64,000 nucleotides of DNA from Ricinus communis (GCF_019578655.1 NC_063257.1:7936001-8000000); one strand, 5' to 3'. Shown: positions 24,701-36,820, numbered from the stretch's first letter. Made by a program: numbers and translations. The notes: generated by a model not told the origin, from the letters alone.

Positions 24701-27431
24701 ATCATCCTAAAAGTCATAGATCCACAATGAGTAAAAGATGTTTCGTAAAGTCACCTGCAGACACCTCACGTATCTCTTTGTATATCCTAAATCATTCACC
24801 AATGGCACTTCTAAGGCTTTTGCCAGTTGCCGAGCTGATGCAACAAACCTACAAAGATATAGCACACCAATAATCAATAGAAGCAGCCAGACACAATACA
24901 TTGTCAAAAACATCAAATCAACTGCTGCACTTGTATGTCAACAGTTTGTAAATGAAATATACACAGGATCTATAAAAGCATACATGTGTGCAGATGCACC
25001 ACAATAAGTTAAACATACCTATTAACATAATGAACAATGGAAATGAGCAAGCATCAGAATAAAGAAACAAAGAACATGCTCTGTTGATTTAACAATTCAG
25101 GACATCAAGGAACCAACAAGCTCTCAATTTTTTATGCAAGGAAAAGAAATTTAACAATCAAAGCACAACCAAATGGGCGCATTGTTTCAGAAAAATGTGC
25201 CTATAAATAACTTACAGATTACAATTATTTTGCAACTCTGGGACAGACACATTGGAAGATGCATTTTGAGTAGCTGCCTGGTATTTTTGAGCTGCAGCAC
25301 CAAGCTGACTGACCTGCAAAAAGAGAAAAACGATATAAGATAGAACAATTGCAATGACACCTGATATATGACATAAAAAGTGAAATCTCAGATATGTAAT
25401 ACTGCTTGATCACCAAGAGGACTCAAAACGTGATATTCTAGGTAATCAAACTAACACCAAATCCCATAGAAAACTTCGGCTATATTCACTTCCAAATTAG
25501 ATGCTACAGAAATGTTCTAATAGCTATTCTTTCACATTCATTGGGTTTGGGGAGAGAGCGCATTTTGGAAGAATAAAATAAGAACCTTTGGCACTGAGAG
25601 AGGGAGAGAATCCAGACTGACGAGAAGACATGAGCACTACAACTACCTAAAATGCAGTATGAACCAGTCATGTCACATCACTCACAATCAAAATCTCATT
25701 AACACAAAATACATTCAAAATGTATGCCATAATTTATTGCATCTTTTCAGACAGTCGCAAGGAATGCAACCAAACACAGGGGATTATTAATATTCATGAT
25801 TTATTAGTGAAAATTCCAGTAGTCTGATAATAGTACTCTGCACGAAATTCAGGACAAGGGATCTAAATTCTAAACATATTTTATCATCATTAGTTTCAAC
25901 ATAAGCTCAATTCAAAACTAATACAAACAAGTTAATTCAACCAACTGACTTGCAGATACTAAAGACTCCATTCAGACGAAATACATACGCATATTTTGTT
26001 TAAGAATTACTGGAGTCTCCAAGGCTGTGAAAGAGTTCAAACTCCATTCAGATCCCAGTTGTCCCCAAAAGAAAATAAAACTAGTATTGATAATCAATTT
26101 TAGTTTGCAGCTAACCTGTGGGATTAACAATCTTCTGGGGATAAGCTCTTCATGCCGCCTAGCACAAAACTCCCATGAGCATATCTGCCCAAAAGAATGA
26201 AAGAGCAGAGATGGAACGAATTTGGTTATCAATGCCTCAACAATTCACAAATTATTGAAAGTTAAAAGGAATCACATGCAACCTTCAAGTCTGGAGAAAA
26301 GACTATCCGCAGCTGACCATCACGGACAACACGAAGTTGCTCAAAAACACTTTCCTGTATTGCTTTTGCATAGTCCAGTACAATTTGACCGGAAGAGTTC
26401 TGATATTCACGGGGCATATCAACATAAAGAAGCTCTTCCAAGGTACCACTTTCATATTTGATTTTGAAAAGCCTAGGAAGAACCTCAACAGTCGCCTCTG
26501 AAGCACAGGTAGATCAGAATAAGATAACAGTACTATAGAGGGATATAGTACTTAAAACTATGTGTAGTCTCATCCATGAATTGCAACAAGAAGCAGAAAA
26601 AGGTAAAGCAACATACCAAAGCCACGGCCTGGCTTGCGATTGCAGATTTCACAGTGCCATACATCCTGCAAAAGTTGCAAGTAAGATGTCTGTTATGACT
26701 TACAATATTAATTGGCTCCAGCAAAAATAAGTGCATTGATTTTTCTTTTTTTTAAAAAAAAAAAGATAAATGAGAATTCTGACTTTATTGTTATTCTATT
26801 CCACAGAAAGCATTCATACAAAAAATTAGGAAGGCAGTATAAACATGCAAAGATCCTTGACACAAGTGACTTTATTGTCTAGTTATGACTCATATAGCAA
26901 CTTCGAAAGCGCTCAAGGTGTGTCAAAAATTGTTTAGCGTTGTTAGGTTTTCTTGAGCATCAGACCTGAGGGAAAACACCAGTTGTTTGTCTGCCACTTC
27001 CATACATTGAAACACACCACTTTTTTTTTGCATGAGGAGCAAAGTACTCCGCCACAAATTTCCTCCAGAATTCAATATTGTTGTCCTACATGACAATAAG
27101 GCATGATTACAAACCAAAAAAAATCAAAAACATATACTCGGAATAGAACCTGCAGAACCAGGATATCTTACTTCAGGTCTGTGCTGTTGCTGATACATGT
27201 AATGTGTAAGACGACGAGCACACATCCCAGGTTCATATGCTGGTTTCACTGGAGGCCTCAGAGGCAAATTCTGCTGTTGAAATTGCTGTGATAACTGAGG
27301 ACGTTGCGATGGTATTGATTTCAAAATTTGATGTTGCTGATGTTGCATCTGAATTATTCTCTGTTGATGTAAAAGATTGATTTGTGCAGCAGCAGCCTGA
27401 GAAGACTGCCTTGACATGTGCAGGAACTGCT

Positions 27432-27463
<32 letters not shown>

Positions 27464-28242
27464 TGTTGTTGCTGCTGTTGATGCAGAAACAATGACTGAT
27501 CTGAATGTTGGGGTTCCAGTTTTACCGGTGGTAAACTTCTCATAGTAATTTGTTGTGGCTCCAATTTGACTGGACCGAGATTTCTCAATGGCTGCAGCTG
27601 TTGCGCTTGCTGTTGCTGTGCTCCATGTTGGTCGGTTGTCACCTGAGGTTCCAACTTGACAGGTCCAACCCCACCTAATCCTCCTCGAATTGCCTGAAAT
27701 TGGTGTTGCTGCTGCACCTGCTGGGTATTATGAGGGCCAGAGAACTGTTGCATTGCTTGCTGACCGTGCTGGAAGCTTTGAGCTTCAAGTTGTTGGGACT
27801 GCTGATCTGGCAACAACTGGTTGCCAGAAGGGTTTGAAAATTGCTGTCCCTGAACTTGACCAGATGGACCAGGACTAACCATATTTGATGGTACAAATGA
27901 CGATGAAGGAGCATTGAAACCCATTCCACTACCAACACCTGAAAGTGGATCTGTCTCAGCCCCACTGTCAACAGTTCCACGCTGGCTGCTCCCAGGACCA
28001 GAAAGCCCTGGGTTTGGACCACCATTTCCAAAAGACTGATTGAGGAAGGAGGATACATTGGGTACATTTCCAAGCATATTCATATTATTGAACTGAGTGC
28101 GCGGAGACACTAGTGAAGGAAATGCAGTTTGAGAAGAAAGAGCACCTCCTTGAGCTCCTAGCATCCCTGAATTCGATCTCAAAAGTGAAGGAGAAACAGA
28201 CTGGGCACCACCAATCGGTGTAGGCGGCCCCGAGGGTACCAT
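21796..28242 (-). CDS. SEU: SEUSS transcriptional co-regulator (LIM-domain-binding family)
   Basis: Nine coding exons on the minus strand: 27172-28242, 26966-27085, 26617-26665, 26283-26497, 26116-26184, 25216-25313, 24755-24848, 23755-23824 and 21796-22757, all GT-AG and in phase, giving 915 residues. The start MVPSGPPTPIGG matches the family. Exon 1 encodes a Gln-rich region with three VKLEPQ repeats and a tract of roughly 18 Gln. Exons 2-8 encode the conserved dimerisation domain (FWRKFVAEYFAPHAKKKWCV, YGSGRQTTGVFPQ, CEICNRKPGRGF, FEQLRVVRDGQLRIVFSPDL). Exon 9 is a Ser/Asn/Gly-rich tail ending FDWKPSP. In Arabidopsis SEU acts in the nucleus with LEUNIG as a co-repressor on AGAMOUS and other floral and auxin targets. 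The reading frame is intact. Exon 9 is the largest 3' exon. Confidence 0.96.
24559..24669. repeat. 56-bp imperfect tandem repeat in a SEU intron
   Basis: Two units start CCAGGAGG at 24559 and 24615 and share AAATTCTTACGA and AAGTGCAAACTCA. They lie in the intron between SEU exons 7 and 8. Confidence 0.75.
27425..27483 (-). repeat. Polyglutamine-coding CAG/CAA tract in SEU exon 1
   Basis: On the minus strand, mixed CAG and CAA codons give a run of about 18 Gln preceded by LFLH and followed by FLHMSRQSS. Mixed codons usually make such tracts less prone to slippage than pure CAG. Confidence 0.9.
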
Positions 28243-28260
28243 TTTATCAAGAATCACAAT

Positions 28261-29078
28261 CTAAAAACACTCTTTGAAATATTACAACTATCTAAAACAC
28301 CATGAATTTAATAAACCTAAAATTACATCAACAATCAGAATAAAGCCCGCGAACAGCTGAACCTACTAAGCATTCAACTCCACATCTGCAGACTTCAAAT
28401 TCCTTATTGTGCACCAATCGAAATGAGTAGGTTTTATGCCTGAGCAGATGGTATTGCTTTTTACCAAACACAAGCAGCAGAAGAAAGTAAACAAAAGCAA
28501 AGGAACATGCTTTGGTTCTGAACATCCTAGAGTCATTAAATCCTCACAAGACCAGCAATCTTGTATTGCCCCTCGCATAAATCTCTGTATTACAGAAGCA
28601 CTTTTAGATCCAGTTCAATAAACAATACCTCCAAATACAGTAGAACAATAAAGAAATCAAATTCCCACTGCCAAATACAGCTTTTAAGAACCCACATGAT
28701 ACTGACCATAAATTAGCTCAATCAAACTCCTAAGAACAAACCCATGACGCCAAAAAATTTATATAAAAAAAAACCCCAAAAAGTTCAATCAAAATTAAAC
28801 AAAACCCATACAAGAAAACACTTCTTCTTTTTTTATCTACACCAAATACGCAAGTCTAAACAGCGAACCCAAAACATTAAACTTCAAAATGACTGCAAAG
28901 ACAAAAAAACTTTCTGTAATGAAGCAAAATAGTTAGTCCAGGAAAATGCTTAAAAACTGACCATTAAAATCAGCTCGATCGAGCCTTAATAAACTAAATC
29001 AAAGATCCAAAGCTAAAGCTAAAGTCTTTGCTCAAAAAAGAAAAACACAGAAACTAACAAATATAGAATAAAACTTAC
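28261..29078 (-). other. 5'-UTR intron of SEU
   Basis: On the minus strand a consensus donor GTAAGT begins at 29078, after an exon ending GCGG. An acceptor TTTTTAG ends at 28261, 19 nt before the start codon. This would place an 818-bp intron in the leader. First-intron-in-UTR structures are common in plant regulators. Inferred from splice consensus only. Confidence 0.6.
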
Positions 29079-29420
29079 CCGCAGTGTAAATTAACTGTAG
29101 TCGGAGAGAGAACAGTGAAGCAAGCAGCAAAGATTTATTTTTTCTCTCTAATCAAAAGCAAAAAAAGAAAATCTCTATAATCATCAAAAGAAAAAACAAA
29201 ACCCACATAAACGGAAGTCTCCTTTTATTGAATAGAGAAGAAGAAGAGGAAGAAGTTTTATTTAACGTCCAAAAGGGTCTCTCCTAAACTAACTCTAGGG
29301 TTTTGCTTGCTCAGTATTATCAAAAATCTAACCTTTTTTAAGTTTTGGCTTCTTTTTTGGGGGGTTTATAATTTCTTTTCTTTTTTTTTTTTTTTTTTGA
29401 GGGGGGCCTTTCTCTCTCTA
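29079..29420 (-). promoter_or_regulatory. SEU leader exon and proximal promoter
   Basis: The leader is CT/GA-rich. On the minus strand AAACCCTA (telo box) occurs near 29298, a motif frequent near start sites of genes active in dividing cells. A long T-run and CT-rich stretches occupy 29340-29420. The transcription start cannot be placed from sequence alone. Confidence 0.4.
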
Positions 29421-31156
29421 TCAGTAGTATGAGTTGTTTTGCTTTGCCCTGTTTTTCTCTGCTGCGGTAGTACCCAGAGAGAGAATGTTTAGAGAGAGAA
29501 AGAGAGTGTTTGTGTCCTTGCGGACGTCAAAATTGTATTCGATTCAATTGAATTTTTCTTTCTTCTTCATTTCATTCTCTTTTCTTTTTTTTCCCTTTCT
29601 CTCTCTAAAAATATATATACACACATAACATGAAGTCAAATGCTATTCTTTCTCTTTTCTTTTCCTCCTCTCCTTCTTCTTCTATGCGATGATATGTATG
29701 CATCACATCCATCCAATTTGTCACGATCATCATCATATATACATAGATGGCATGATTATAAACAACTGTCCTATATCCTATAATATAATATATATATATA
29801 TATTTATATATATATATATACACTATTAGGTAGCTTATGTATGTAGGTTCTTGAGCTAATAAAAGTGGCATTGGGTTGGTTGTTATTTACTGAATTGTCC
29901 TCTTGGGTTTGATGTTGGAGGGTTTTATGTGTGCTTGCTTACACTCTATTATGGTACCTTAAACTATACATAGATAGCAAGATAATAAAAAGAGAAAAGA
30001 AGGTAACATCTATAATAATGTTTAGCTATTAAAATATTTTAGAAAAAATAAGAAGAATACATTATTTACATTCTAATTTGAAGGATAAAAAATTCAATTG
30101 ATGGAAAGATACAATTAATTATTGTTTTTTTCTTTTGTGATTTTAACAAAAAATTAAAATCTAATTAATTTTTTTCCTTTAATAATTATTTGTCATATAA
30201 TTAAAATAAGAGAGTGGATAATTCAACTCCTTTTCTTTCTTTTTGAAATACATTTTCCTTCTCCCTCCTTTTCATTACCTTGGCAGTGTTAAAATTGTGC
30301 CATATAGAATTTGTCTAGCTCCATTTCCCACCATCTTAATGAAATTAGTTTAATAAACTTTCACTTAAACTTCTAAGACTCGAATATTTTTTTATTGTAG
30401 TAATACTTTTTTAAAATTATATTTAATGTTCCTTTATGACTTTCTCGATCAGTATCTTGGATAAGAAGTCGGGCTCCGAAATATTATAATTTATATAAAA
30501 TTAATTTATTAATTAATAAATTATAATAAATATTTAAATAATATTTATTTAAGTGTTATGTATCAAAAATAAATTTACATATTAAATTTTTTTATGAATC
30601 AAAAATTTATAATAAATTTGGATCCATCCAATTTCTATCTTTTTCCCATGAGATAATTTATAATATTATATAAATCATATACCTTATTAATTATTTATTG
30701 GTAATTATAATCTATTTCTGTATTGGAGTTCGACCATTATAATTTTGAAGAAAAATAATAATAATAATAATAATAATAATAGGACATGGTGAGAGACATT
30801 GGGTCAATAATGTGCCCAAAGATACGAGCAAAATTGCAATAGTGAAAAAGCATTTTAAATTGCATTGGATCAATAAATAAAATAAAAACACTTTTTTGTT
30901 CGTTTGAGGGTCTCAATCATGGCCGTTGAAGGGTCCTAGACCCACTTTTAACTATTTTTAACCCTCTTTCGCCTCCGGACAATCAAATTTTCAAGGTGGC
31001 GTTGTACATAAGGTACCGTCACTGCTTGGAAATCTTTTCTCGTCTCCTTCTTGTTTCTTTTTTCTCTCGTTAGCATGCCATTCTTCTTTTTTTATTTATT
31101 TATTTTTTTGCAAATTAATACTCTACTTTAACATTTTTCTACTTTAATAAAATACT
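29421..31156. other. Intergenic region upstream of SEU
   Basis: Low-complexity TA repeats occur at about 29785-29821 and an (ATA/AAT)n microsatellite at 30751-30781. Small frames here are artefacts of simple repeats. A less AT-rich patch at 30900-31060 has no recognisable coding content. Confidence 0.5.
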
Positions 31157-31249
31157 TTGTAGCTTGACCAGTTTCAACTTCAAGTATTTGTTTTTTAAAC
31201 AAAATATTTATCTTTTTCTTTTAGATAAATAGATTTGTGCGGTACATAT

Positions 31250-31674
31250 TGTTGATATTTAGGGATTTGTATCTCTCTAACATTGTTAAGTTATTAATTT
31301 TTGAAGAGTATTTCTCCCACATTGCTAAGTTAACAATGTTGAGGTACCTTTCAAGCCTATATAATAGAGGCATCACCTTGATATTCTATCATCCTAAAAA
31401 ATAAGAGAAAAATATTAAAGAGTTAAGCAATTATTTTTCTCCCATTATAAAGAGAGAATTTTAATGTTTTATCCTTTATAAATAGAGAGTTTGTAACTCC
31501 TATTATTCTCTTATAGTAAAATTCTTTTATCCTTGCCCGTAGTTTTTACCATAATTTGTTTAGGGGTTTTCCACGTAAATCTGTGTGTTCTATTGTGTAT
31601 TTTGTCTTACTTTATCTTTATTTTCTCAAATTATTAGCTGTGATTTTGCTCTATCAGGTTCATATTTTTCTACA
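31250..31674 (+). repeat. 5' LTR of the deleted copia element
   Basis: Starts TGTTGATATTTAGGG, ends TTTTCTACA. It contains the promoter-like CCTATATAATAGAGG and an internal imperfect duplication of an ACATTG(T/C)TAAGTTA phrase. Same length as 33745-34169. Confidence 0.93.
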
Positions 31675-31961
31675 ATTGGTATCAAAGCTTGGTTGGTAAG
31701 AAATTCCTTAAAATTTTGTGATTGTAGCTCAGTCTGATCTTTCACATCAGAAGAGGATTTTTTTGAGGTTTCTTTGGTGCAAAAGAGCTTGTGTGGAGTA
31801 GTAAGAATACTTACAATTTAGGGAAGGTTCTGTCTAAGGAGATTGATATTTAAGAGATCCGCTTGTGACCCTCCAGTCTTTCCTGGGAACTTACCTAGTG
31901 AGTTGTGTTCATTACTGCGGTTCATTTTACAAGCTAAAAGGCACCATTTGTGATAAAAGCA

Positions 31962-32537
31962 ATGGCGGTAAAATTTGAGATTGAAAAGTTCAACGGGAGT
32001 AATTTCTCACTGTGGAAATTAAAGATAAAGGTTGTATTGAGAAAAGACAATTGTCTTGCGGCTATCAGTGAACGACCGACAACACTCACAGATGATAATA
32101 AGTGGAACGAGATGGATGGGAATGCTATTGCAAACCTTCATCTGGCACTTGCAGATTGGATATTGTCCAATATAGAAGAAAAGAAAACGGCAAAGGAGAT
32201 TTGGGACCACCTCACTAGACTGTATGAAGCCAAGTCATTACACAACAAAAATTTTCTTAAGAGGAAACTTTACACATTAAGAATGTCAGAATCTACTTCA
32301 GTGACAGAGCACCTTAATGTCTTGAATACTCTATTTTCTCAACTCACATCTTTGGGCTATAAAATAGAGTCACAAGAACGTGTAGAACTTCTACTCCAAA
32401 GTCTACCTGATTCGTATGATCAACTCATCATCAGTTTGACAAATAATGTTGTTACCGAAATTCTAGTCTTTGATGATATAGCAGCCGCTATTCTTGAAGA
32501 AGAAAATCGGCGAAGGAAAAAGGAAGAAAAGCGGTGA
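31962..32537 (+). pseudogene. copia gag of the deleted element
   Basis: Starts MAVKFEIEKFNGSNFSLWKL, the usual gag start of Tork-like plant copia elements, with the UBN2-type core (TAKEIWDHLTRLYEAKSLHN, LLLQSLPDSYDQLI). The frame ends in TGA at 32535-32537 after a Glu/Lys/Arg-rich stretch. The zinc knuckle CYHCGKKGHLKRDC follows at 32648-32689 in another frame and is ended by TGA, so gag is both frameshifted and cut short. Confidence 0.92.
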
Positions 32538-32722
32538 GTTCACAACAGGGTGGAAGCCTTGATGGTGATGAGAGTGAGATCAGGCGTGGTCCAAATGGGA
32601 GTCACAATCATGGTAGATCAAAATCAAAAAGTAAGAAGAATTATAAATGCTACCATTGTGGTAAGAAAGGTCACCTGAAGAGGGATTGTTGAAGTCTAAA
32701 GAATTCCAATCCTTAAGGAAAT

Positions 32723-33640
32723 GTGGCAGGCCCCAACAAAGATCATATTGAAGAACTAAAGGCAAAGTTGGCTAGAGAATTTGAAATGAAGGACTTGGGA
32801 CCAGCAAACAAGATTCTAGGGATGCAAATTTACCGAGACAGAAATAATAGGAAGATTTGGTTTTCTCAGAAAAATTATTTGAAGAAGGTCTTGCGACGCT
32901 TCAATATGCAAGATTGTAAGTCAATTTCTACCCCACTTCCTGTTAGTTTCAAATTATCCTTCAGTATGAGTCCTAGCAGTGAAGAAGGAAGGATGGAAAT
33001 GTCTCGAGTACTGTATGCATCAGTAGTGGGGAGTTTAATGTTCGCGATGATTTGTACACGACCAGACATTGCACATGCAGTGGGAGTAGTAAGTCGGTAC
33101 ATGGCGAATCCTAGCAGAGAGCATTGGAATGCTATAAAGAGGATCCTAAGATATGTTAAGGGAACCTCAGATGTTGCATTGTGTTATGGAGGATCAGACT
33201 TTATTATCAGAGGATATGTTGACTCAGATTATGCAGGTGATCTTGATAAAAGCAAATCTACTATAGGGTATGTGTTCACACTTACTGGTGGAGCTGTGAG
33301 CTGGGTATCAAAATTGCAGTCAGTTGTGGCGACATCAACAACAGAAGTAGAATATGTAGTAGCTACACAAGCTAGTAAGGAAGCAGTATGGTTGAAAATG
33401 ATGATGGAGGAACTCGGGCACGAATAAGAGCATATTCCTCTGTTCTGTGACAATCAGAGTGCCTTGCATCTCACAAGGAATCCAGCTTTTCATTCAAAGT
33501 CAAAGCACATACGAGTCCAGTATCACTTCGTTCATGAAAAAGTGGAAGAGAGCACTGTGGATATGCAAAAAATTCATACTAAAGACAACCTAGCAGATTT
33601 TTTTGACGGCGTTAACACCGATAAATTTATTTGGTGTCAA
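32723..33640 (+). pseudogene. copia RT C-terminus and RNase H, fused to gag by deletion
   Basis: Begins AGPNKDHIEELKAKLAREFE, a point well inside RT, downstream of the catalytic YVDD box. It continues through KDLGPANKILGMQIYRDR, RPDIAHAVGVVSRYMANP and the RNase H stretch VDSDYAGDLDKSKSTIGYVF. An in-frame TAA (33425-33427) interrupts it before the conserved PLFCDNQSALHL, which continues in the same frame to about DNLADFF. No independent start is expected. Confidence 0.9.
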
Positions 33641-33744
33641 TTCTCTAGTGGCCTCGATAAAAGTATAAGCGGCATGGAAAGGCAAGGAAGAAGAAGCGGT
33701 GTGAAGATCCGACCGATCCTCAATCAAATCTTCAAGTGGGAGAT

Positions 33745-34169
33745 TGTTGATATTTAGGGATTTGTATCTCTCCCACATTGTTAAGTTATTAATTTTTGAG
33801 GGATATTTCTCCCACATTGCTAAGTTAACAATGTTGAGGTACCTTCCAAGCCTATATAATAGAGGTCTCACCTTGTTATTCTATCATCCCAAAAAATAAG
33901 AGAAAAATATTAGAGAGTTAAGCAATTATTTTTCTCCTATTATAAAGAGAGAGTTTTAATGTTTTCTCCTTTATAAATAGAGAGTTTGTAACTCCTATTA
34001 TTTTCTTATAGTAAAATTCTTCTATTCTTGCCCGTGATTTTTACCCTAATTTGTTTAGGGGTTTTCCACGTAAATCTATGTGTTCTATTATGTATTTTAT
34101 CTTAATTTATCTTTATTTTCTCAAATTATTAGCTGTGATTTTGCTCTATCAGGTTTATATTTTTCTACA
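33745..34169 (+). repeat. 3' LTR of the deleted copia element
   Basis: 425 bp, start TGTTGATATTTAGGG, end TTTTCTACA, followed by the CATAT target duplication. Confidence 0.93.
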
Positions 34170-34811
34170 CATATTGTAATAGAATACGATATATTGTATT
34201 AAAATATTTGCATTCATGAGAGTTTAATATTTTTATTCCAATCAGCCATCATTATTATATTATTTATGCTTGATAATATATGTTTAAAATTAACAACATC
34301 TAATTTTGTTATTTGACCATTAAATTAATCTATTATATTAATAACTACTTAAACCACAATTTAATGTTCAAACAACAAAATTAGAAATTACTAAACTCTA
34401 AACTCATATTATCAAACACAAGCAATATAATAATGATGATTGATCATAATGAAAATGACTAAATCCTTATAAGTTGAAACTTTTTAACGGTGAATTTTTG
34501 TCACAATTTGTAACTATTTATCTCTATTTATGTGAAAAATATATGTACTTAAAGTTTAAAAACACATGATATTTTTTTGTATTTATCTTTTTTAGAAATT
34601 TAAGATTCGATTAACGTGTTTTCTTTTTCACTTTTATGTGTTATTAATAAAATTTAAAGTTTATAGGCTTTACAAGCATTAATAATCAAATTAAAAAATA
34701 TTTTATTTCTTATGATAATATTTTCCATATATAGAAAAATGTTAAAAGTATAAATAATAATATAACAAAAATCTTAAGCACGATAACAATTATATTTATA
34801 GTCAAAAGAGC

Positions 34812-35464
34812 TAGAAATGGCAATGGATAGGATATTCAACTCTAATTTGTTGAAGTGGAGTATAGTGCGTTTTAGGAGCCGAACGAGAAACATATATTAT
34901 TTTATTTCGTTTTATTCACTAATCTGAAACTTAGCACTTGTTTTTTCTTTTTTTTTTCTTAAAAGGGGCTGGGGCTTGGATGAAGTATATTCGAACTGAA
35001 TTAGCACTTCTTAAATCAGGCTAGGCCTCTCCATTTGAGCTGGGCGTTGAGTCCCTCGATGCTCTAGCGATCAGCACATAGAGGGTGTTGCCAGAGTTTC
35101 TCAGCCCGGCATCATGCACCTCTCATTTATGATATCTACCTATCCGTTCATTTAAGGATACTTGAATCTGAATTCGATTAAAATACATGTATCTGCACCT
35201 GTCCCAAACTTATTTAAGAAATTATTTTTATTACTCGAATCCGTACTAAATCTGAATAGAAATACCTGCATACTATCCGAACTCGATTAAAAGTTTAAAA
35301 TCCATTTAAATTAAATAACTACTTAATATATTTATGGATATTTAAATTGATAGCAGGTATCCTACCCATTTATATAAATATTCGGATAATTTATTTACCG
35401 AATCCGTTTACAATAATTAAATTATAAATATACTAATAAATATTAATATAATAACACAAAATAT
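34812..35464. mobile_element. Truncated copy of hAT-like element (in duplication unit 1)
   Basis: Begins TAGAAATGGCAATGG and matches 36166 onward for about 650 bp, then stops at the end of duplication unit 1. It lacks the right terminus. Its truncation coincides with the duplication border, so it was copied rather than separately inserted. Confidence 0.65.
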
Positions 35465-35480
35465 AACAGAACATGATATA

Positions 35481-36820
35481 TTGTAGCTTGACCAGTTTCA
35501 ATTTCAAGTATTGTTTTTTAAACAAAATATTTATCTTTTCCCTTTAGATAAATAGATGTGTGCGGTACATATTGTAACAGAACACGATATATTGTATTAA
35601 AATATTTGCATTCATGAGAATTTAACATTTTTATCCTAATCAACCATCATTATTATATTATTTGTGCTTGATAATATGAGTTGACCATTAAATTAATTTA
35701 TTATATTAATAACTACTTAAACCGCAATTTAATATTCAAACAATAAAATTAGAAATTATTAAACTCTAAACTCATATTATTAAACACAAGCAATATAATA
35801 ATGATGATCGATCATAATGAAAATGACTAAATCCTTATAAGTTGAAACTTTTTAATGGTGAATTTTTATGAAAATTTGTAACTATATATCTCCATTTATG
35901 TGAAAAATATGTACCTAAATTTTGAAAACACGTGATACATTTTTGTATTTATCTTTTTTAGAAATCTGAAGTTTTATTAGTGTGTTTTTTTTTCACTTGT
36001 TATTAATAAAATTTAAAGTTTATAGGCTTTACAAGCATTAATAATCAAATATATTTTCTTTTTTAAGATAATATTTTCCATATATAGAAATATTTTAAAA
36101 ATATAAATAATAACACAACAAAAAATCTTAAGCACGATAACAATTATATTTATAGCCAACAGAGCTAGAAATGGTGACAGATAAGGTATCTACCCATTTA
36201 AGGATATTCAACTCTAATTTGTTGAAGTGGAGTATAGTGCGCTTTAGGCGCCGAGTGAGAAACATCTCTTCTTTTATTTCGGTTTATTCACTAATTCGAA
36301 ACTTAGCACTTATTTTTTCTTATTTTTTTAGGGGAGGGCGTTCTTGGATGAAGTCTATCCGAACTCAATTAGCACTTCTCAAATCAAGCTAGGCCTCTCC
36401 ATTTGAGCTAGGCGTTGGGTCCTTCGATGCTCTAGTGATCGGCACATAGAGGGTGTTGCAAAAGTTTCTCGGCTTGGTATCATGCACCTCTCTTTTATGA
36501 TATCTACCTATCCGTCCATTTAAGGATACTCGAATTCGAATCCGATTAAAATACATGTATCTGCACCCGTCCCAAACTTATTTAAGAAATTATTTTCATT
36601 ACTCGAATCCGTCATAAACCTGAATAGAAATACCCGCATACTATCCAGACTCGATTAAAAATTTAAAATCTATTTAATATATTTATGGATAGCAAGTATT
36701 CTACCCATTTATATAAATATTTGGATAATTAAAAGGATAATCCATTTACCGAACCCGTTTATAATAATTAAATTCTAAAATATATTAATAAAAATTAATG
36801 TAGAAAACACAAAATATAAA
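35481..36820. repeat. Tandem duplication, unit 2 (empty copia site)
   Basis: Second copy of the unit, beginning TTGTAGCTTGACCAGTTTCA at 35481. Near 35569 it reads GGTACATATTGTAACAG with a single CATAT, the uninterrupted form of the site that received the copia element in unit 1. Homology ends near 36820 inside the hAT-like element. Confidence 0.85.

Larger units (their letters stand above)
31250..34169 (+). mobile_element. Ty1-copia LTR retrotransposon, internally deleted
   Basis: 2920 bp with two 425-bp LTRs and the 5-bp target duplication CATAT (31245-31249, 34170-34174). A primer site TGGTATCAAAGC (31677-31688) and a purine-rich tract (AAGTGGGAGA) before 33745 are present. The internal region is only about 2.07 kb: gag, the zinc knuckle, then directly the RT C-terminus and RNase H. 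Protease, integrase and the catalytic RT core are missing. It therefore cannot move without help. A TATATAA box lies in each LTR (31358, 33853). The LTRs differ at roughly 5% of sites by eye. Confidence 0.95.
31157..35464. repeat. Tandem duplication, unit 1 (split by a copia insertion)
   Basis: The unit begins TTGTAGCTTGACCAGTTTCA at 31157, is interrupted by the copia element at 31250-34174, and continues to about 35464. Without the element it is about 1.38 kb. It matches 35481-36820 almost throughout, including the start of a hAT-like element at 34812 (truncated here). Small indels and about 5% substitutions separate the units by eye. Confidence 0.85.

Noticed and set aside
29605..29871. Minus-strand frame rich in Ile/Tyr
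   Set aside because: Translation of a TA microsatellite.
36171..36392. 73-codon plus-strand frame
   Set aside because: Lies wholly inside the hAT-like element and is broken in the duplicate copy.
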